Assembly (NCBI GenBank): GCA_016926505.1
Contig: JAFGOM010000048.1
Coordinates: 1 to 64,000, forward strand
Source: Methanospirillaceae archaeon
Lineage (GTDB): Archaea; Halobacteriota; Methanomicrobia; Methanomicrobiales; Methanospirillaceae
Direction: 5' to 3'
Length of the DNA: 64,000 nt
Part shown: in pieces, positions 38,551 to 47,264 of the stretch
How the letters are laid out: every line of letters begins with the position of its first letter
How positions within the stretch are numbered: position 1 is the stretch's first letter
Notes under the pieces: model-generated
Seen by the model: only the letters and a program-made list of their open reading frames with translations
What the model was told of the DNA's origin: nothing
Databases searched by the model: none
Made by a program: the position numbers and the translations under genes

Positions 38551-39651
38551 ATGGCTTGCCTAAACCATTGCATGGATAAAAAAAGTTACCTGGTACTATC
38601 AGGCATAATGATATTCCTGATGATAACCGTGGCTGATGCAATGGTTCCTCCCTGCATTGTTTCTTCTAACCAGTACAACCCATATCACGGGCCGATGAAT
38701 CCGGGAGATATTATGAGTGTATTTTACCCGAGCGGAATGTATGACCTCTGGTATGCAGAGATACCATTAACCGTTACTGGTGCCGCAGATCAGGATTTTA
38801 CAACCTGGAACTGGCAGAAGATTCAGGATATCGAAATTAAGGCAAAAAAAGAGTTACATGTGCATCTGGGCCTTAAGGAAGAGGTTTCAGAACCACTTGA
38901 GTGGATACGCGGATATGAAGATAGTACAACCGCCACAGAAACCGGATCAATCCGTCTGTATGCCGGATCAAAGGAAAACTCATCAGGTTGGGCTTTCGTT
39001 CTCTGTAATACCGGTGCAGGACCGGAAAATTGTCTTGTGCCTGAAAGACTGACATATTATCCGGGTCAGCCCGTATTGGTCTGGTATCGGGGTTTACCAT
39101 CGTTTGACGATGATGCCTGGGTCGGCATTATCCCGACAGCCATCCCACACGGAAGTGAAGAGATAAATGACGAGAACGATGTAAGTTACCAGTATATCGG
39201 AAAAACCGGGAGTGGGAGCCTTACCTTTGAAGCGCCGGAACCAGGCCGGTGGGATCTTCGGATGTTTGACAGTGACGACTCTGATATCGGTAAAGAGATC
39301 TGTGCCGTTGAAATTTTGGTTATTCCGGCCGGAACAGGAGACGTAACCGATGACGGTATCAGGATAAACAAACTGGCTTTTTACCCGGGTGAAACCATAG
39401 AAGTCTGGTACCTTGGTTCATCCTCATTTTATGATGATGCCTGGATTGGTATCATCCCGTCAGCCGTCCCGCACGGAAGTGAAGAGATAAATGATGAGAA
39501 CGATGTAAGTTACCAGTATATCGGGAAAAAAGGGAGCGGAAGGCTCACCTTTGAAGCGCTGGAACCGGGCTGGTGGGATCTTCGGATGTTTGACAGTGAC
39601 GACTCTGATATCGGTAAAGAGATCTGCTCACTCAGTTTCACGGTTCTCTGA
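38551..39651 (+). CDS. Secreted protein with two near-identical C-terminal domains
   Basis: A 366-residue exported protein. The signal peptide is at residues about 10-30, and an alternative start at 38572 gives a more typical leader. The N-terminal 140 residues are of unknown type. Two consecutive domains of about 108 residues follow, each with the order YYPG-x-x-(V/I)-x-VWY, DDAWxGIIP, HGSEEINDENDVSYQYIG and RMFDSDDSDIGKEIC. This Y-x-x-G...W-x-G-I pattern with a closing LRMFDSDD strand resembles immunoglobulin-like/SKICH-type beta domains, but I cannot fix the family. The acidic turns suggest calcium binding (inference). It probably acts at the cell surface. Confidence 0.65.
   Translation: MACLNHCMDKKSYLVLSGIMIFLMITVADAMVPPCIVSSNQYNPYHGPMNPGDIMSVFYPSGMYDLWYAEIPLTVTGAADQDFTTWNWQKIQDIEIKAKKELHVHLGLKEEVSEPLEWIRGYEDSTTATETGSIRLYAGSKENSSGWAFVLCNTGAGPENCLVPERLTYYPGQPVLVWYRGLPSFDDDAWVGIIPTAIPHGSEEINDENDVSYQYIGKTGSGSLTFEAPEPGRWDLRMFDSDDSDIGKEICAVEILVIPAGTGDVTDDGIRINKLAFYPGETIEVWYLGSSSFYDDAWIGIIPSAVPHGSEEINDENDVSYQYIGKKGSGRLTFEALEPGWWDLRMFDSDDSDIGKEICSLSFTVL
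39106..39630 (+). repeat. 324-bp in-frame direct repeat
   Basis: Two copies of the domain-coding unit occur with a 324-bp period; for instance the GGAAGTGAAGAGATAAATGA block is at 39151 and recurs at 39475. Long runs are identical at the nucleotide level, so the duplication is recent. Confidence 0.8.
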
Positions 39652-39813
39652 TTTTTTTCCTTTTTCCTGATCTGATTCTGGAAAAACCACCAGGTCACCC
39701 ATAGGTCAGAAATAGTATCCGCTGTTCCTTTGCAGACAGGAGGCATATAAAAAGGATTTCTGCCATCAGTCTCTATAGAGACCTCCAATACCTTATAAAA
39801 CAGGTGTCGTTAC

Positions 39814-40396
39814 TTATTCACCGGGAGAACGGGAAAGAAGATTCATCACCGAACCCCGGACCTTCTCCTGCATCCCGGGGATGGTCCTGATATCCCGGAT
39901 CTGATCCATCGCTCCGATGAGTATTGGTTTTTCCGGTTCAATGTCGATATTTCTCATAAATGAGTTTATCGTGGTAACGGTGCACCCAAATTCCGTTTCA
40001 TTACTCTTCCCTGCAACAGCAAGCATTAGTCCCCGTTTCCTGCGGGGTACCGAAAAGAGGGTTTGCTCTGCGTGAAATGCCAAAAACCGATCCATCATCA
40101 GTTTCAGGCCACCGGGAACCGTGCAGGTATAGACCGGACTACAGATCACGATTGCATCAGCGCCCCGTACGGCATCAATAATTCCCTTCATGTCATCATC
40201 ATACACACACGAACCGGTATTATAGCACTGATAACAACCAATACAGCCGGATATATTCATGTCATGAGGATAAATGACCTGCACCGATCTCCCTGACTCC
40301 CGTGCAGTATCTACCACCCAGCCAGCCAGAATACTGCAGTTACCTAAATCCCCGTGGACTCCCCTGAACAACAACGAGATCTGTCAGGCAGGGCAC
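39814..40396 (-). pseudogene. Iron-sulfur flavoprotein / flavodoxin-like reductase, frameshifted at its start
   Basis: Residues from GNCSILAGWVVDTAR onward form a NADPH-dependent FMN reductase-like flavoprotein. It has the cluster-type motif CIGCYQCYNTGSC, the segment ADAIVICSPVYTCTVPGGLK and a total length near 190. The FMN-phosphate loop at its very start, LVVVQGSPRG, is encoded in a different frame just upstream (to about 40396, a possible GTG start). The join needs a one-base change near 40346. As written, the ATG-started ORF (40374) begins MLFRGVHGD and lacks the phosphate-binding loop, so FMN binding would be impaired. It is either a recent pseudogene or a sequencing error. Confidence 0.65.
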
Positions 40397-40727
40397 ATGA
40401 TGGCCTGAGGATCTCTTTTTTCTCTTCTCATGATACCAGATAAAATCCCGGGGAGCATTTCGTATCTTTTCTGTCCATGTAGTTAGGATATTCTCTGCCA
40501 CCCGCTCTGCATCATACGGTACAAGCGGGCAGTAACTCGTACGAGTTGGTTCTAAAGGTGGCAACCAGCGTATTGTCTGCGGTGGCTGTGACGGTATACC
40601 GCATCATCCCGGGATATATCATACTCAGATCCTCACGAAAAAGGGCAAGCTCAAAAACAATATCCTCTGAAATGATTGTTCCGGACCGGACACAATCCCG
40701 GAGAGGCTGCATCATGATATCTATCAT
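40397..40727 (-). pseudogene. Fragments including a lysophospholipid acyltransferase-like tail
   Basis: One frame reads PPLEPTRT, then DAERVAENILTTWTEKIRNA, then WYHEKRKKR. This matches the usual C-terminus of LpxL/lysophospholipid acyltransferase proteins. It continues without a stop into the flavoprotein start. No catalytic HX4D part is found upstream. A separate 71-codon ORF (40512-40727) in another frame, with FELALFREDLSMIYPGM, overlaps it. Its coding character is plausible but I do not recognise it. I read the interval as gene debris. Confidence 0.4.
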
Positions 40728-40925
40728 TCATTATCGTTTATAGAAAATGCGATCGCAGACCCCGGGCTGAAAATATCCCTGATATCCAGAAGAAAAACGT
40801 GCATTAATTGACTCGGGAAATCTTCCCGGTGGCACAATGATCTGTTATTTGCAGAACATATCTCGTATAATAGAAGGGATACATTATCCATGACACACAT
40901 ACCGGGAATACAATCAGGACGACGA

Positions 40926-42668
40926 TCAGATGACATCTCTCCTGATATGAAATATTCTCTCCAGATAATCAGGGTTTTTCTGGCGAAAGATCTCATTCTG
41001 TGCCCTTCTTATACGGGAAGAACCGCTCCTGACCGCGTCAGGCGAAACACCAAAAAATGAGGCGACTGACGCAGCAAAAGCCGTTGATTCTCCCCGCTTT
41101 ACTTTTCGGAGATCCTGGCTCACCTCGTAAATGATGGATCCTGCCCAGATAGCACAGTTCCCCTTCTTTAAAGGAGATTCGGAATACTCTGCCTGTTCAT
41201 GTAAATTCCTGATACATTCGGGGAGTATATCAGAAGAATTTTTCTCTTCACAGTATCGCTCAATACCCTTCCTGATTTCGATGTACCTGATAATGGGAAG
41301 CGGATCATAGACCTGCGTCGGTTTTTGAGGCTCTATCTCTTCCAGAACCGGCAGATGAACCCTTCCGGTCTTGTGAACAACCCGTGCATGATCCCGGGAG
41401 AGGGGATATACCATGGATTCCCGCGAAACCGGAGCCATCTCCTCTGCTACATCATGCGACAGTAACGGCGGATAAAACTGCAGAGACCACGACTCCAGGC
41501 AGTTTTTGTAAAAAACCTGATCATATTCATACAGGGCACTGATACACTCTTTTATCTGTGGTAATGATTCCTTCCCGGCAATTCTGTCAAAGAACCGGGC
41601 AAGGATCATGATGACGAGCTCGAGACAATAGGGCCAGGGTCGGGGAGACACGATCAGGTGTGAAGAGAGAATGGTAATTACCGTGGCCCCATCCCAATCG
41701 CTGATATCAGTCATGCCATACAGAACCATATACCAGAGGAACTGCAGGATTGCCTCGCGATAATAGAGAACAATAAAAGGATCCAGATCAGGAAATGCCA
41801 TAGCAAGTACAGAATCAATATCCCTGCCAAGCCAGGCATAGATAAACTGCATCCGGCAGTCATGCTCATCCCGGGAGGGAAACTCCTTCCAATCCCAATC
41901 ATCATCATCCGGGGGATACTGCATTCGGTACGTAACCAACACTGCATATAGCTCCAGTGGAACGATATCAGCCGCAGTCCAGCCGGGCGGATACCATCTG
42001 ACTGCCAGATCAGGCTTCTCACGATATCCGGTCAGTTCAGACAGCGGAGAATTTGCGATGACGGTGATTGCATCATAGTGACAGTCGTGGTCATTAAGGC
42101 ACGATTCACATAAAAAAGGGCCATGGCAACTAAAGAAGCATGATTCACAGAAATAATTGGCAGACCCTCCACAAAGTCCGCAATTATGAGGAGGACGTAA
42201 ATTCCTGGCAACAATGCAGACTCTTCCTGTATCAGGGATATCAGGGAACCGATCAGTTATAAAAAGATCAAGGACTATCGGCCTTTCTGATCTCAGGGTA
42301 TAGGTACAGAAGAGTCCCAGCCGGAAGACAGCACTGACCGGAATATCATGATCTGATCCCTCTAAAGGCGAAGGATACTCCCTGCCATCACAGAGAAATG
42401 ATCCAGGATAGATAGAATTTATCCATACATCCTCGAGAAGGGTTTTGATATCAAAAAACGTCGCATCAGGCCTGACTACAAGGAACATCCAGAAGGAAGG
42501 ATCGTTTCGTACCGTAACACGAAGAAGAAGTGATGACCCGATACCAGGATCCTTACCAGTACACAAAAAAAGATGCTTTGCTGCAGATTCAAAGGTTAAT
42601 GGACGTCTGCAGAGCAGACAGGTTCCTGTTTTTGATGAATGAGTCTGTTTCTGAGATGACGGTGACAC
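40926..42668 (-). CDS. Large zinc-finger pRiA4b ORF-3-like protein with DUF6398-like C-terminus
   Basis: A 580-residue protein with a GTG start at 42668. Domain order is as follows. A C2HC-type finger (C17, C20, H32, C36) comes first. A pRiA4b ORF-3-like domain follows (about 45-145, FFDIKTLLEDVW and FLCDGREY). A cysteine-rich treble or ribbon lies at about 163-196 (C163, C166, C174, C177, C181, C187, C190, C196). A helical middle region with LSELTGYREK and a His/Asp-containing DEHDCRMQFIYAW segment comes next. The last 115 residues resemble DUF6398 (KKGNCAIWAGSIIYEVSQD, AASVASFFGVS). The first part parallels the protein at 6633-7331, so the two are paralogues with different C-termini. The function is unknown; nucleic-acid binding through the fingers is inference. 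Confidence 0.72.
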   Translation of the reverse strand: MSPSSQKQTHSSKTGTCLLCRRPLTFESAAKHLFLCTGKDPGIGSSLLLRVTVRNDPSFWMFLVVRPDATFFDIKTLLEDVWINSIYPGSFLCDGREYPSPLEGSDHDIPVSAVFRLGLFCTYTLRSERPIVLDLFITDRFPDIPDTGRVCIVARNLRPPHNCGLCGGSANYFCESCFFSCHGPFLCESCLNDHDCHYDAITVIANSPLSELTGYREKPDLAVRWYPPGWTAADIVPLELYAVLVTYRMQYPPDDDDWDWKEFPSRDEHDCRMQFIYAWLGRDIDSVLAMAFPDLDPFIVLYYREAILQFLWYMVLYGMTDISDWDGATVITILSSHLIVSPRPWPYCLELVIMILARFFDRIAGKESLPQIKECISALYEYDQVFYKNCLESWSLQFYPPLLSHDVAEEMAPVSRESMVYPLSRDHARVVHKTGRVHLPVLEEIEPQKPTQVYDPLPIIRYIEIRKGIERYCEEKNSSDILPECIRNLHEQAEYSESPLKKGNCAIWAGSIIYEVSQDLRKVKRGESTAFAASVASFFGVSPDAVRSGSSRIRRAQNEIFRQKNPDYLERIFHIRRDVI

Positions 42669-42959
42669 AGGAGGTCCTCTTCTTGTTTTAGGAATATCCC
42701 CTTTAATGATATATGGGCCTGCCGATTTCAGAAACTACCGGGAGACGAAAATATCGGTTGCGAGAACTGTGCTACGGAACTAATTTATTCCATTATCAGA
42801 ATGGGAAACTCATCTTTTTCACTTCAGGTTACCGTAAAGCAGTGATCATTCTTTCTTTAAATTACAGAAATAGGGAATAATCCGCCAATCAATGTCTATA
42901 AAAACGAAAACGGGTAGCGATGCCGGAGTTGTTTCCGGTACGAAGCAGGAATATATTAC

Positions 42960-43280
42960 ATGATTAAAACAACTGACTACAGATCACAGATAATAACACC
43001 AGGCATTAAGAATCGTGGCATCTATCCGGTTTCAAGAATAGGATGCATAAACTCTACCGGTATAAAACCGAAGACAAAGAATCAGCGTTTTAATAAATTT
43101 CTTCCAAAACTACAGAACAGGGAGTCCAGCCAGACAAAAAACAGAGAATCTGGGAGTATCCTCGTTCTTCCTCCCGGAATGACAGATAAAGAATACGGGA
43201 AACTGACAAATCCGGGACCCTTTTACAAGATATCTCAGCCGCCAGAACCGCCAGCACCCCAGCCAACCCCAAACAATTAA
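42960..43280 (+). CDS. Small hypothetical protein, doubtful
   Basis: A 106-codon ORF with a weak AGGA at suitable distance from the ATG. The product is basic and Asn/Lys/Gln-rich, with a Pro-rich end (PPEPPAPQPTPNN). There is no signal peptide, domain or relative I recognise. The opposite strand holds a 95-codon ORF of similarly poor character. It may be a genuine lineage-specific gene or noise; the preceding 42669-42959 is AT-rich and holds no gene. Confidence 0.3.
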   Translation: MIKTTDYRSQIITPGIKNRGIYPVSRIGCINSTGIKPKTKNQRFNKFLPKLQNRESSQTKNRESGSILVLPPGMTDKEYGKLTNPGPFYKISQPPEPPAPQPTPNN

Positions 43281-43391
43281 TATCTTTTATCCATGAATAA
43301 AGCCTGATAACCGTATTATGTGTTTCTTTAAAAAAACTACTGATACCCTCCCCATACCAACATCTAAACCCGCACACAGCCAGATCTCTGT

Positions 43392-44030
43392 ATGCGACTG
43401 TTCATCGCAGCAACAGCTCTCCTCATTATCGCAGCGGTAATCATCTCAATAATCCTGTACCCGTCTCTCCCTGACCAGATCCCGTCTCACTGGAATATTG
43501 CCGGTGAGATTGACGGGTACATGGATAAGGGGACCGGACTTCTTTTTATCCCGGCTCTCATGGTACTCATAGCCGGGCTCATGGTTCTTCTCCCACGAAT
43601 AGACCCGAAAAAAGAGAATTATCTCGCATTCCAGGATGCCTATGATGCATTCATCCTGCTCACAACCGTATTTTTATTCTCTCTCTTTGTACTGACGATC
43701 CTTGCAGCATATGGAATAGAATTCCAGATGAACCGTGTGATATCGCTCATCTTTGCTCTCCTCTTTACCGGAATCGGAATTCTTATCGGGAAGGCAGAAC
43801 CGAACTGGTTTGTCGGCATAAAGACCCCCTGGACACTCGGGGATGAGGCCGTCTGGCATGATACCCATCGCCTGGGAGCACAGGTATTTCTTGTATGCGG
43901 ATTTATCTGCCTTGGCGGGGTCATCCTCCCGGAATATGCCTTTGCATTCATCCTTGCACCGGTACTTACAGGAACGGCTGCCTGCATCATCTACTCCTAC
44001 TACTCGTACCGCTCCTATCATCCTGCCTGA
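43392..44030 (+). CDS. SdpI/DUF1648-family membrane protein
   Basis: A 212-residue membrane protein with about six helices. The DUF1648 pattern is present between helices 1 and 2: LPDQIPSHWNIAGEIDGYMDK. The SdpI-like C-terminal half has IGKAEPNWFVGIKTPWTLGD and VWHDTHRLGAQVF. In Bacillus, SdpI gives immunity to the SdpC peptide toxin and controls a repressor. Archaeal members are common without SdpC and their role is not established. No toxin precursor or ArsR-type SdpR gene is adjacent here. It converges with the UbiB gene (61 bases between the stops). Confidence 0.8.
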   Translation: MRLFIAATALLIIAAVIISIILYPSLPDQIPSHWNIAGEIDGYMDKGTGLLFIPALMVLIAGLMVLLPRIDPKKENYLAFQDAYDAFILLTTVFLFSLFVLTILAAYGIEFQMNRVISLIFALLFTGIGILIGKAEPNWFVGIKTPWTLGDEAVWHDTHRLGAQVFLVCGFICLGGVILPEYAFAFILAPVLTGTAACIIYSYYSYRSYHPA

Positions 44031-44091
44031 TCCTCTTCCCCCTACATGGGAGGAATCGGATCTGGTGGAAATGGAGAGAGATTCCTTAAAA

Positions 44092-45735
44092 TCAGTGCCG
44101 AAAGAGCCGCACATACGAGAGGACCGCAAGGAAGATGGCAAAGAGATAGAGTGACAGTGCCAGCCAGAAAATCCCCTCGAAGTCCTGAATGTAGGGCACG
44201 TTCATCACAAGTGATGAACCGACAACCATGGACGCGATGAGAAGAGCGGCCACGAGCTTGTCAGTTGAGTCCTGAATCGATCGGGTCATCCTCGTGACAT
44301 CGTCAGATACCACGTCAAGGCGGAAAGACCCTGATGAGAGGGTTTTTACCACCTCGTTTATCGCCTTCGGGACTCCTGCTATCCCTTCTGTCATATCAAA
44401 GAGCAGACGGGGGATGTTTTTGAGGGATCGTGCAGTAAGATACCGCTCCTCGATGATGATCTTTATGTACGGTTTGACCCGGTCATTGAAATTAAACCCG
44501 GGATCGAGCAGCATTGCTACATCATAGACCATCCAGATGACCTTTAATACCTGCATAAGAGACGACGGGAACCGGACGTTATATTCCTGCAGTTTCTCCA
44601 TGGTACCGGTCATCGCAGACCCGAAGTTTAACTGGTGCAGGCGGGTTGACCGGGAACTCACAAAGGCATAGTAAATCTGGTCAGTGAACTCCTCAACCGA
44701 GGTATCAGGTATCTTCATGCCAAACTTTCGCAAACAGTTCACAAACTCAACCGCATCGGTATCAACGATTGAGAGAAGGGCACGAAGCATCAGTTCCTGC
44801 CGTTCCGGCCTGACCATAGAGACCATCCCGAAATCAATAAAAACGAGCACACCTTCTTTTGTCACCATCAGGTTTCCGGGATGGGGATCGGAGTGAAAAA
44901 AACCGTCAACAAAGATCTGCTGCAGGTACGACTGGAACCCTGCTTCTGCTATCTTTTTGGGATCAACACCCCATGACCTGATAACCTCGACCCGGTCAAT
45001 CCTGACTCCCTCTATGAACTCCATGGTAAGCATCAGGGGCCCTGAATACTCCCAGTAGATAAGAGGTGCCTTAATCACAGGATTATCACGAAAATTTTCA
45101 TTTAACAGATCGGCACTCTGCCCGTCAGATACAAAATTCAGTTCCTTATAAATCTGGGTCACGAACTCATCAATAAGACCGGTGAGATTGTACAGGGCCA
45201 GGTTTGGATCGAGTCGTTCAAGCCGTCCCGCAAGCCGCCGTAAGATCGGAAGATCCAGGTCAATGACATCCCGAATTCCCGGACGTTGGATCTTGACCGC
45301 TACCGGGGTTCCATCAGGAAGCACGGCACGGTGTACCTGTGATACCGATGCAGCTGCTATTGGTTGCGTATCAAACTCTAAGAATGCATCATCCACCGGC
45401 CCACAGTACATCTCAATAGTCGGCCGAAGCACCTCAAACGGGAGGGGAGGTACTTTGTCCTGGAGTTTTTCAAGTTCCTGACAGAATTGTGGTGAGATAA
45501 GTTCACGGCGGGTACTGAGGATCTGGCCGAATTTCACAAATGTCGGTCCGAGTTCCTCTACTGCCATCCTGATCCGCTCATACAGCGAATAAGAATGCAA
45601 TTCCGGATGGAAACGGCTCTGGAGATCCATCTTTGCAAGCCCGGGAGAGAGTTCTTCAAGGAGGTAGGCGCTAAATCCGTATTTTAAGAGTATCTCGTAG
45701 ATCTCATGGTACCGTTTCAGTTCTGCAGTCCCCAT
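44092..45735 (-). CDS. ABC1/UbiB-family atypical protein kinase-like protein
   Basis: A 547-residue member of the UbiB/ABC1/ADCK family. The N-terminal family signature KFGQILSTRRELISPQF is present. The Ala-rich replacement of the nucleotide loop is QPIAAASVSQVHRA, followed by the VAVKIQRPGI lysine and a FVSDGQSADLL glutamine/aspartate helix. The catalytic-like HSDPHPGNLMV and DFG (FIDFGMV) segments follow. Two membrane helices close the chain (about 490-545). In bacteria and eukaryotes, UbiB proteins support ubiquinone synthesis; methanogens lack ubiquinone. The archaeal role may concern isoprenoid lipids or methanophenazine-like compounds, which is inference. It is a single gene with a divergent neighbour at 45858. 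Confidence 0.88.
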   Translation of the reverse strand: MGTAELKRYHEIYEILLKYGFSAYLLEELSPGLAKMDLQSRFHPELHSYSLYERIRMAVEELGPTFVKFGQILSTRRELISPQFCQELEKLQDKVPPLPFEVLRPTIEMYCGPVDDAFLEFDTQPIAAASVSQVHRAVLPDGTPVAVKIQRPGIRDVIDLDLPILRRLAGRLERLDPNLALYNLTGLIDEFVTQIYKELNFVSDGQSADLLNENFRDNPVIKAPLIYWEYSGPLMLTMEFIEGVRIDRVEVIRSWGVDPKKIAEAGFQSYLQQIFVDGFFHSDPHPGNLMVTKEGVLVFIDFGMVSMVRPERQELMLRALLSIVDTDAVEFVNCLRKFGMKIPDTSVEEFTDQIYYAFVSSRSTRLHQLNFGSAMTGTMEKLQEYNVRFPSSLMQVLKVIWMVYDVAMLLDPGFNFNDRVKPYIKIIIEERYLTARSLKNIPRLLFDMTEGIAGVPKAINEVVKTLSSGSFRLDVVSDDVTRMTRSIQDSTDKLVAALLIASMVVGSSLVMNVPYIQDFEGIFWLALSLYLFAIFLAVLSYVRLFRH

Positions 45736-45812
45736 AACTCTGTATTTGCTTCTTACACAGATAAATCAGGATGAAGCAGAAACTGATTTTCGTTTTCCCC
45801 TGTTCAATAAAG

Positions 45813-45824
45813 GATGATATATAC
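45813..45824 (+). promoter_or_regulatory. TATA-like promoter element
   Basis: GATGATATATAC lies 35-45 bases before the ATG at 45858, followed at proper distance by the ribosome site GAGGTG (45846-45851). The arrangement fits a standard archaeal promoter for the small membrane protein gene. Confidence 0.5.
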
Positions 45825-45857
45825 TTCCCGGTTGATTATCTATCATGAGGTGCTGTC

Positions 45858-46046
45858 ATGGTTGACTGGCTGGGAGTCGGACTGCTGGGTATCGGGTTTC
45901 TCTTTGCGTTTGCCGGGATCTCACTGATATTTGAGATACCCCAGATTATGATCCTCCTCTCGCAGTTCTTTGGAATAATCCTGCTCTGTATCGGTGGAGG
46001 GATTGGGTATTTCGGATACAAACTGGTACGGCTGGCTGAAGGATAG
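45858..46046 (+). CDS. Small two-helix membrane protein
   Basis: A 62-residue protein with two hydrophobic helices (about 5-25 and 31-54) separated by a short EIPQ turn and ending in a basic KLVRLAEG tail. A good ribosome site (GAGGTG, spacing six) and a TATA-like promoter support expression. Small two-helix proteins of this type occur widely in methanogens; I do not know its function. It stands alone between ubiB (divergent) and thiD (convergent). Confidence 0.6.
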   Translation: MVDWLGVGLLGIGFLFAFAGISLIFEIPQIMILLSQFFGIILLCIGGGIGYFGYKLVRLAEG

Positions 46047-46179
46047 GAAGGGCAGTACCCCTTTTTAAGAGACCGGTGCTCTTATTCTGTCCCGTTTTTG
46101 GATATTTTTAAATCCTTTGGTTCGATAACACTCTCATATAGCGGGATATACGCATCCTGGATACACTTTTTTTTAAGTA

Positions 46180-46986
46180 TCAGGATACGGGACCGGGATG
46201 TAAGATATAACGACCGAGTAGACCGGGGGTTGCCTGTTCTATCGCAGTTGACAGAAGCTCTTTTGCCTTTCTGCAGGCGGGAAAAAGATCCATCCCTTCT
46301 GCAAGGAAAGCCGTGATCGCTGCAGAGAGACAGCAACCCGATCCATGCACATCATAGGGGGCCCGCGGTGCTGAGAGAAAGGAAACATCATCACGGGTAA
46401 TGAGTATATCAACTGATTCAGGGCCATCTCCGTGCCCTCCGGTCATAAGAACAGCACAAGGTCCCATATCAAGGATACTTCTGCCGGCCTGTATGATATC
46501 ACCACGGGTGCAGAGATGATACTGTCTGGTTATTATCTCAGCTTCCGGGATATTCGGCGTGACCACCGTGGCCAGCGGTATCAGTTCCTCGACAAGAACC
46601 GGTACTGCATCAGACCTCGTCAGACTATATCCTGTTGTTGCTGCAAGGACCGGATCGACGACGAGGGGAATCGGGCGCGGTAACGCCTCTGCAACTGCTG
46701 ATATGATATCTGCAGAGGCAAGCATCCCGGTCTTTATGGCGAGAGGGGTTATATCCTGTAACAGCACGGCAATCTGCTCCCTGATAAGATTTGCAGGAAC
46801 CGGAACCGAACGGGTCACGGTTAGACTGTTCTGGGCAGTAAGAGCGGTGACGACTGCCTGACCCCATACCCCGCAGGCAGCAAATGTTTTGAGATCCATG
46901 GCAATACCGGCTCCTCCGCTTGGATCAAGACCGGCAATGGAGAGGGCAGAAGGGAGGATCCGCGGATTTTCAACTTGTTGTACCAT
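46180..46986 (-). CDS. thiD: Hydroxymethylpyrimidine/phosphomethylpyrimidine kinase
   Basis: A 268-residue ribokinase-fold enzyme that phosphorylates HMP and HMP-phosphate in thiamine synthesis. Diagnostic motifs are SIAGLDPSGGAGIAMDLKTF, then GVWGQAVVTALTAQN, IKTGMLAS, VVDPVLAATTG, VVTPNIPEA and the anion hole/base VHGSGCCLSAAI. I chose the ATG at 46986, preceded by GGGGAACTGG, because the 81 codons before it are not conserved. The archaeal ThiN extension sometimes fused to ThiD is absent; the protein ends shortly after the kinase domain. No other thi gene is adjacent. Confidence 0.9.
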   Translation of the reverse strand: MVQQVENPRILPSALSIAGLDPSGGAGIAMDLKTFAACGVWGQAVVTALTAQNSLTVTRSVPVPANLIREQIAVLLQDITPLAIKTGMLASADIISAVAEALPRPIPLVVDPVLAATTGYSLTRSDAVPVLVEELIPLATVVTPNIPEAEIITRQYHLCTRGDIIQAGRSILDMGPCAVLMTGGHGDGPESVDILITRDDVSFLSAPRAPYDVHGSGCCLSAAITAFLAEGMDLFPACRKAKELLSTAIEQATPGLLGRYILHPGPVS

Positions 46987-47264
46987 ACCAGTTCCCCGGG
47001 ATATTATGATTATTTTTAAAAAATCAACTTTTTGGGATTTATTAAATTTCTGAGTCAGGAAGACAGGAAGACAAAGAACTCTTTTGTACACCTCTGTGTT
47101 CAGGCAATAAAAGATCTCACTACCGGCATACAGAATAAAAAACCGGCACATCCCTGCAATCCCTATTTTCCTGACATAACCTGACCCTCTTTTACAGAAT
47201 TGATCCGAAAAGATAAACATCCCGGTCACAAGATCGTGTACACGTACAAGGGGTGTGCATTGTT

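Noticed and set aside
43090-43377. 95-codon minus-strand ORF opposite the small hypothetical protein
   Set aside because: Starts with a poor context, mixes hydrophobic and charged stretches without a family pattern and overlaps other coding candidates.
46987-47229. N-terminal extension of ThiD by 81 codons
   Set aside because: The sequence is Phe/Ile/Tyr/Lys-rich, unlike any ThiD start, and a good ribosome site lies before the internal ATG.
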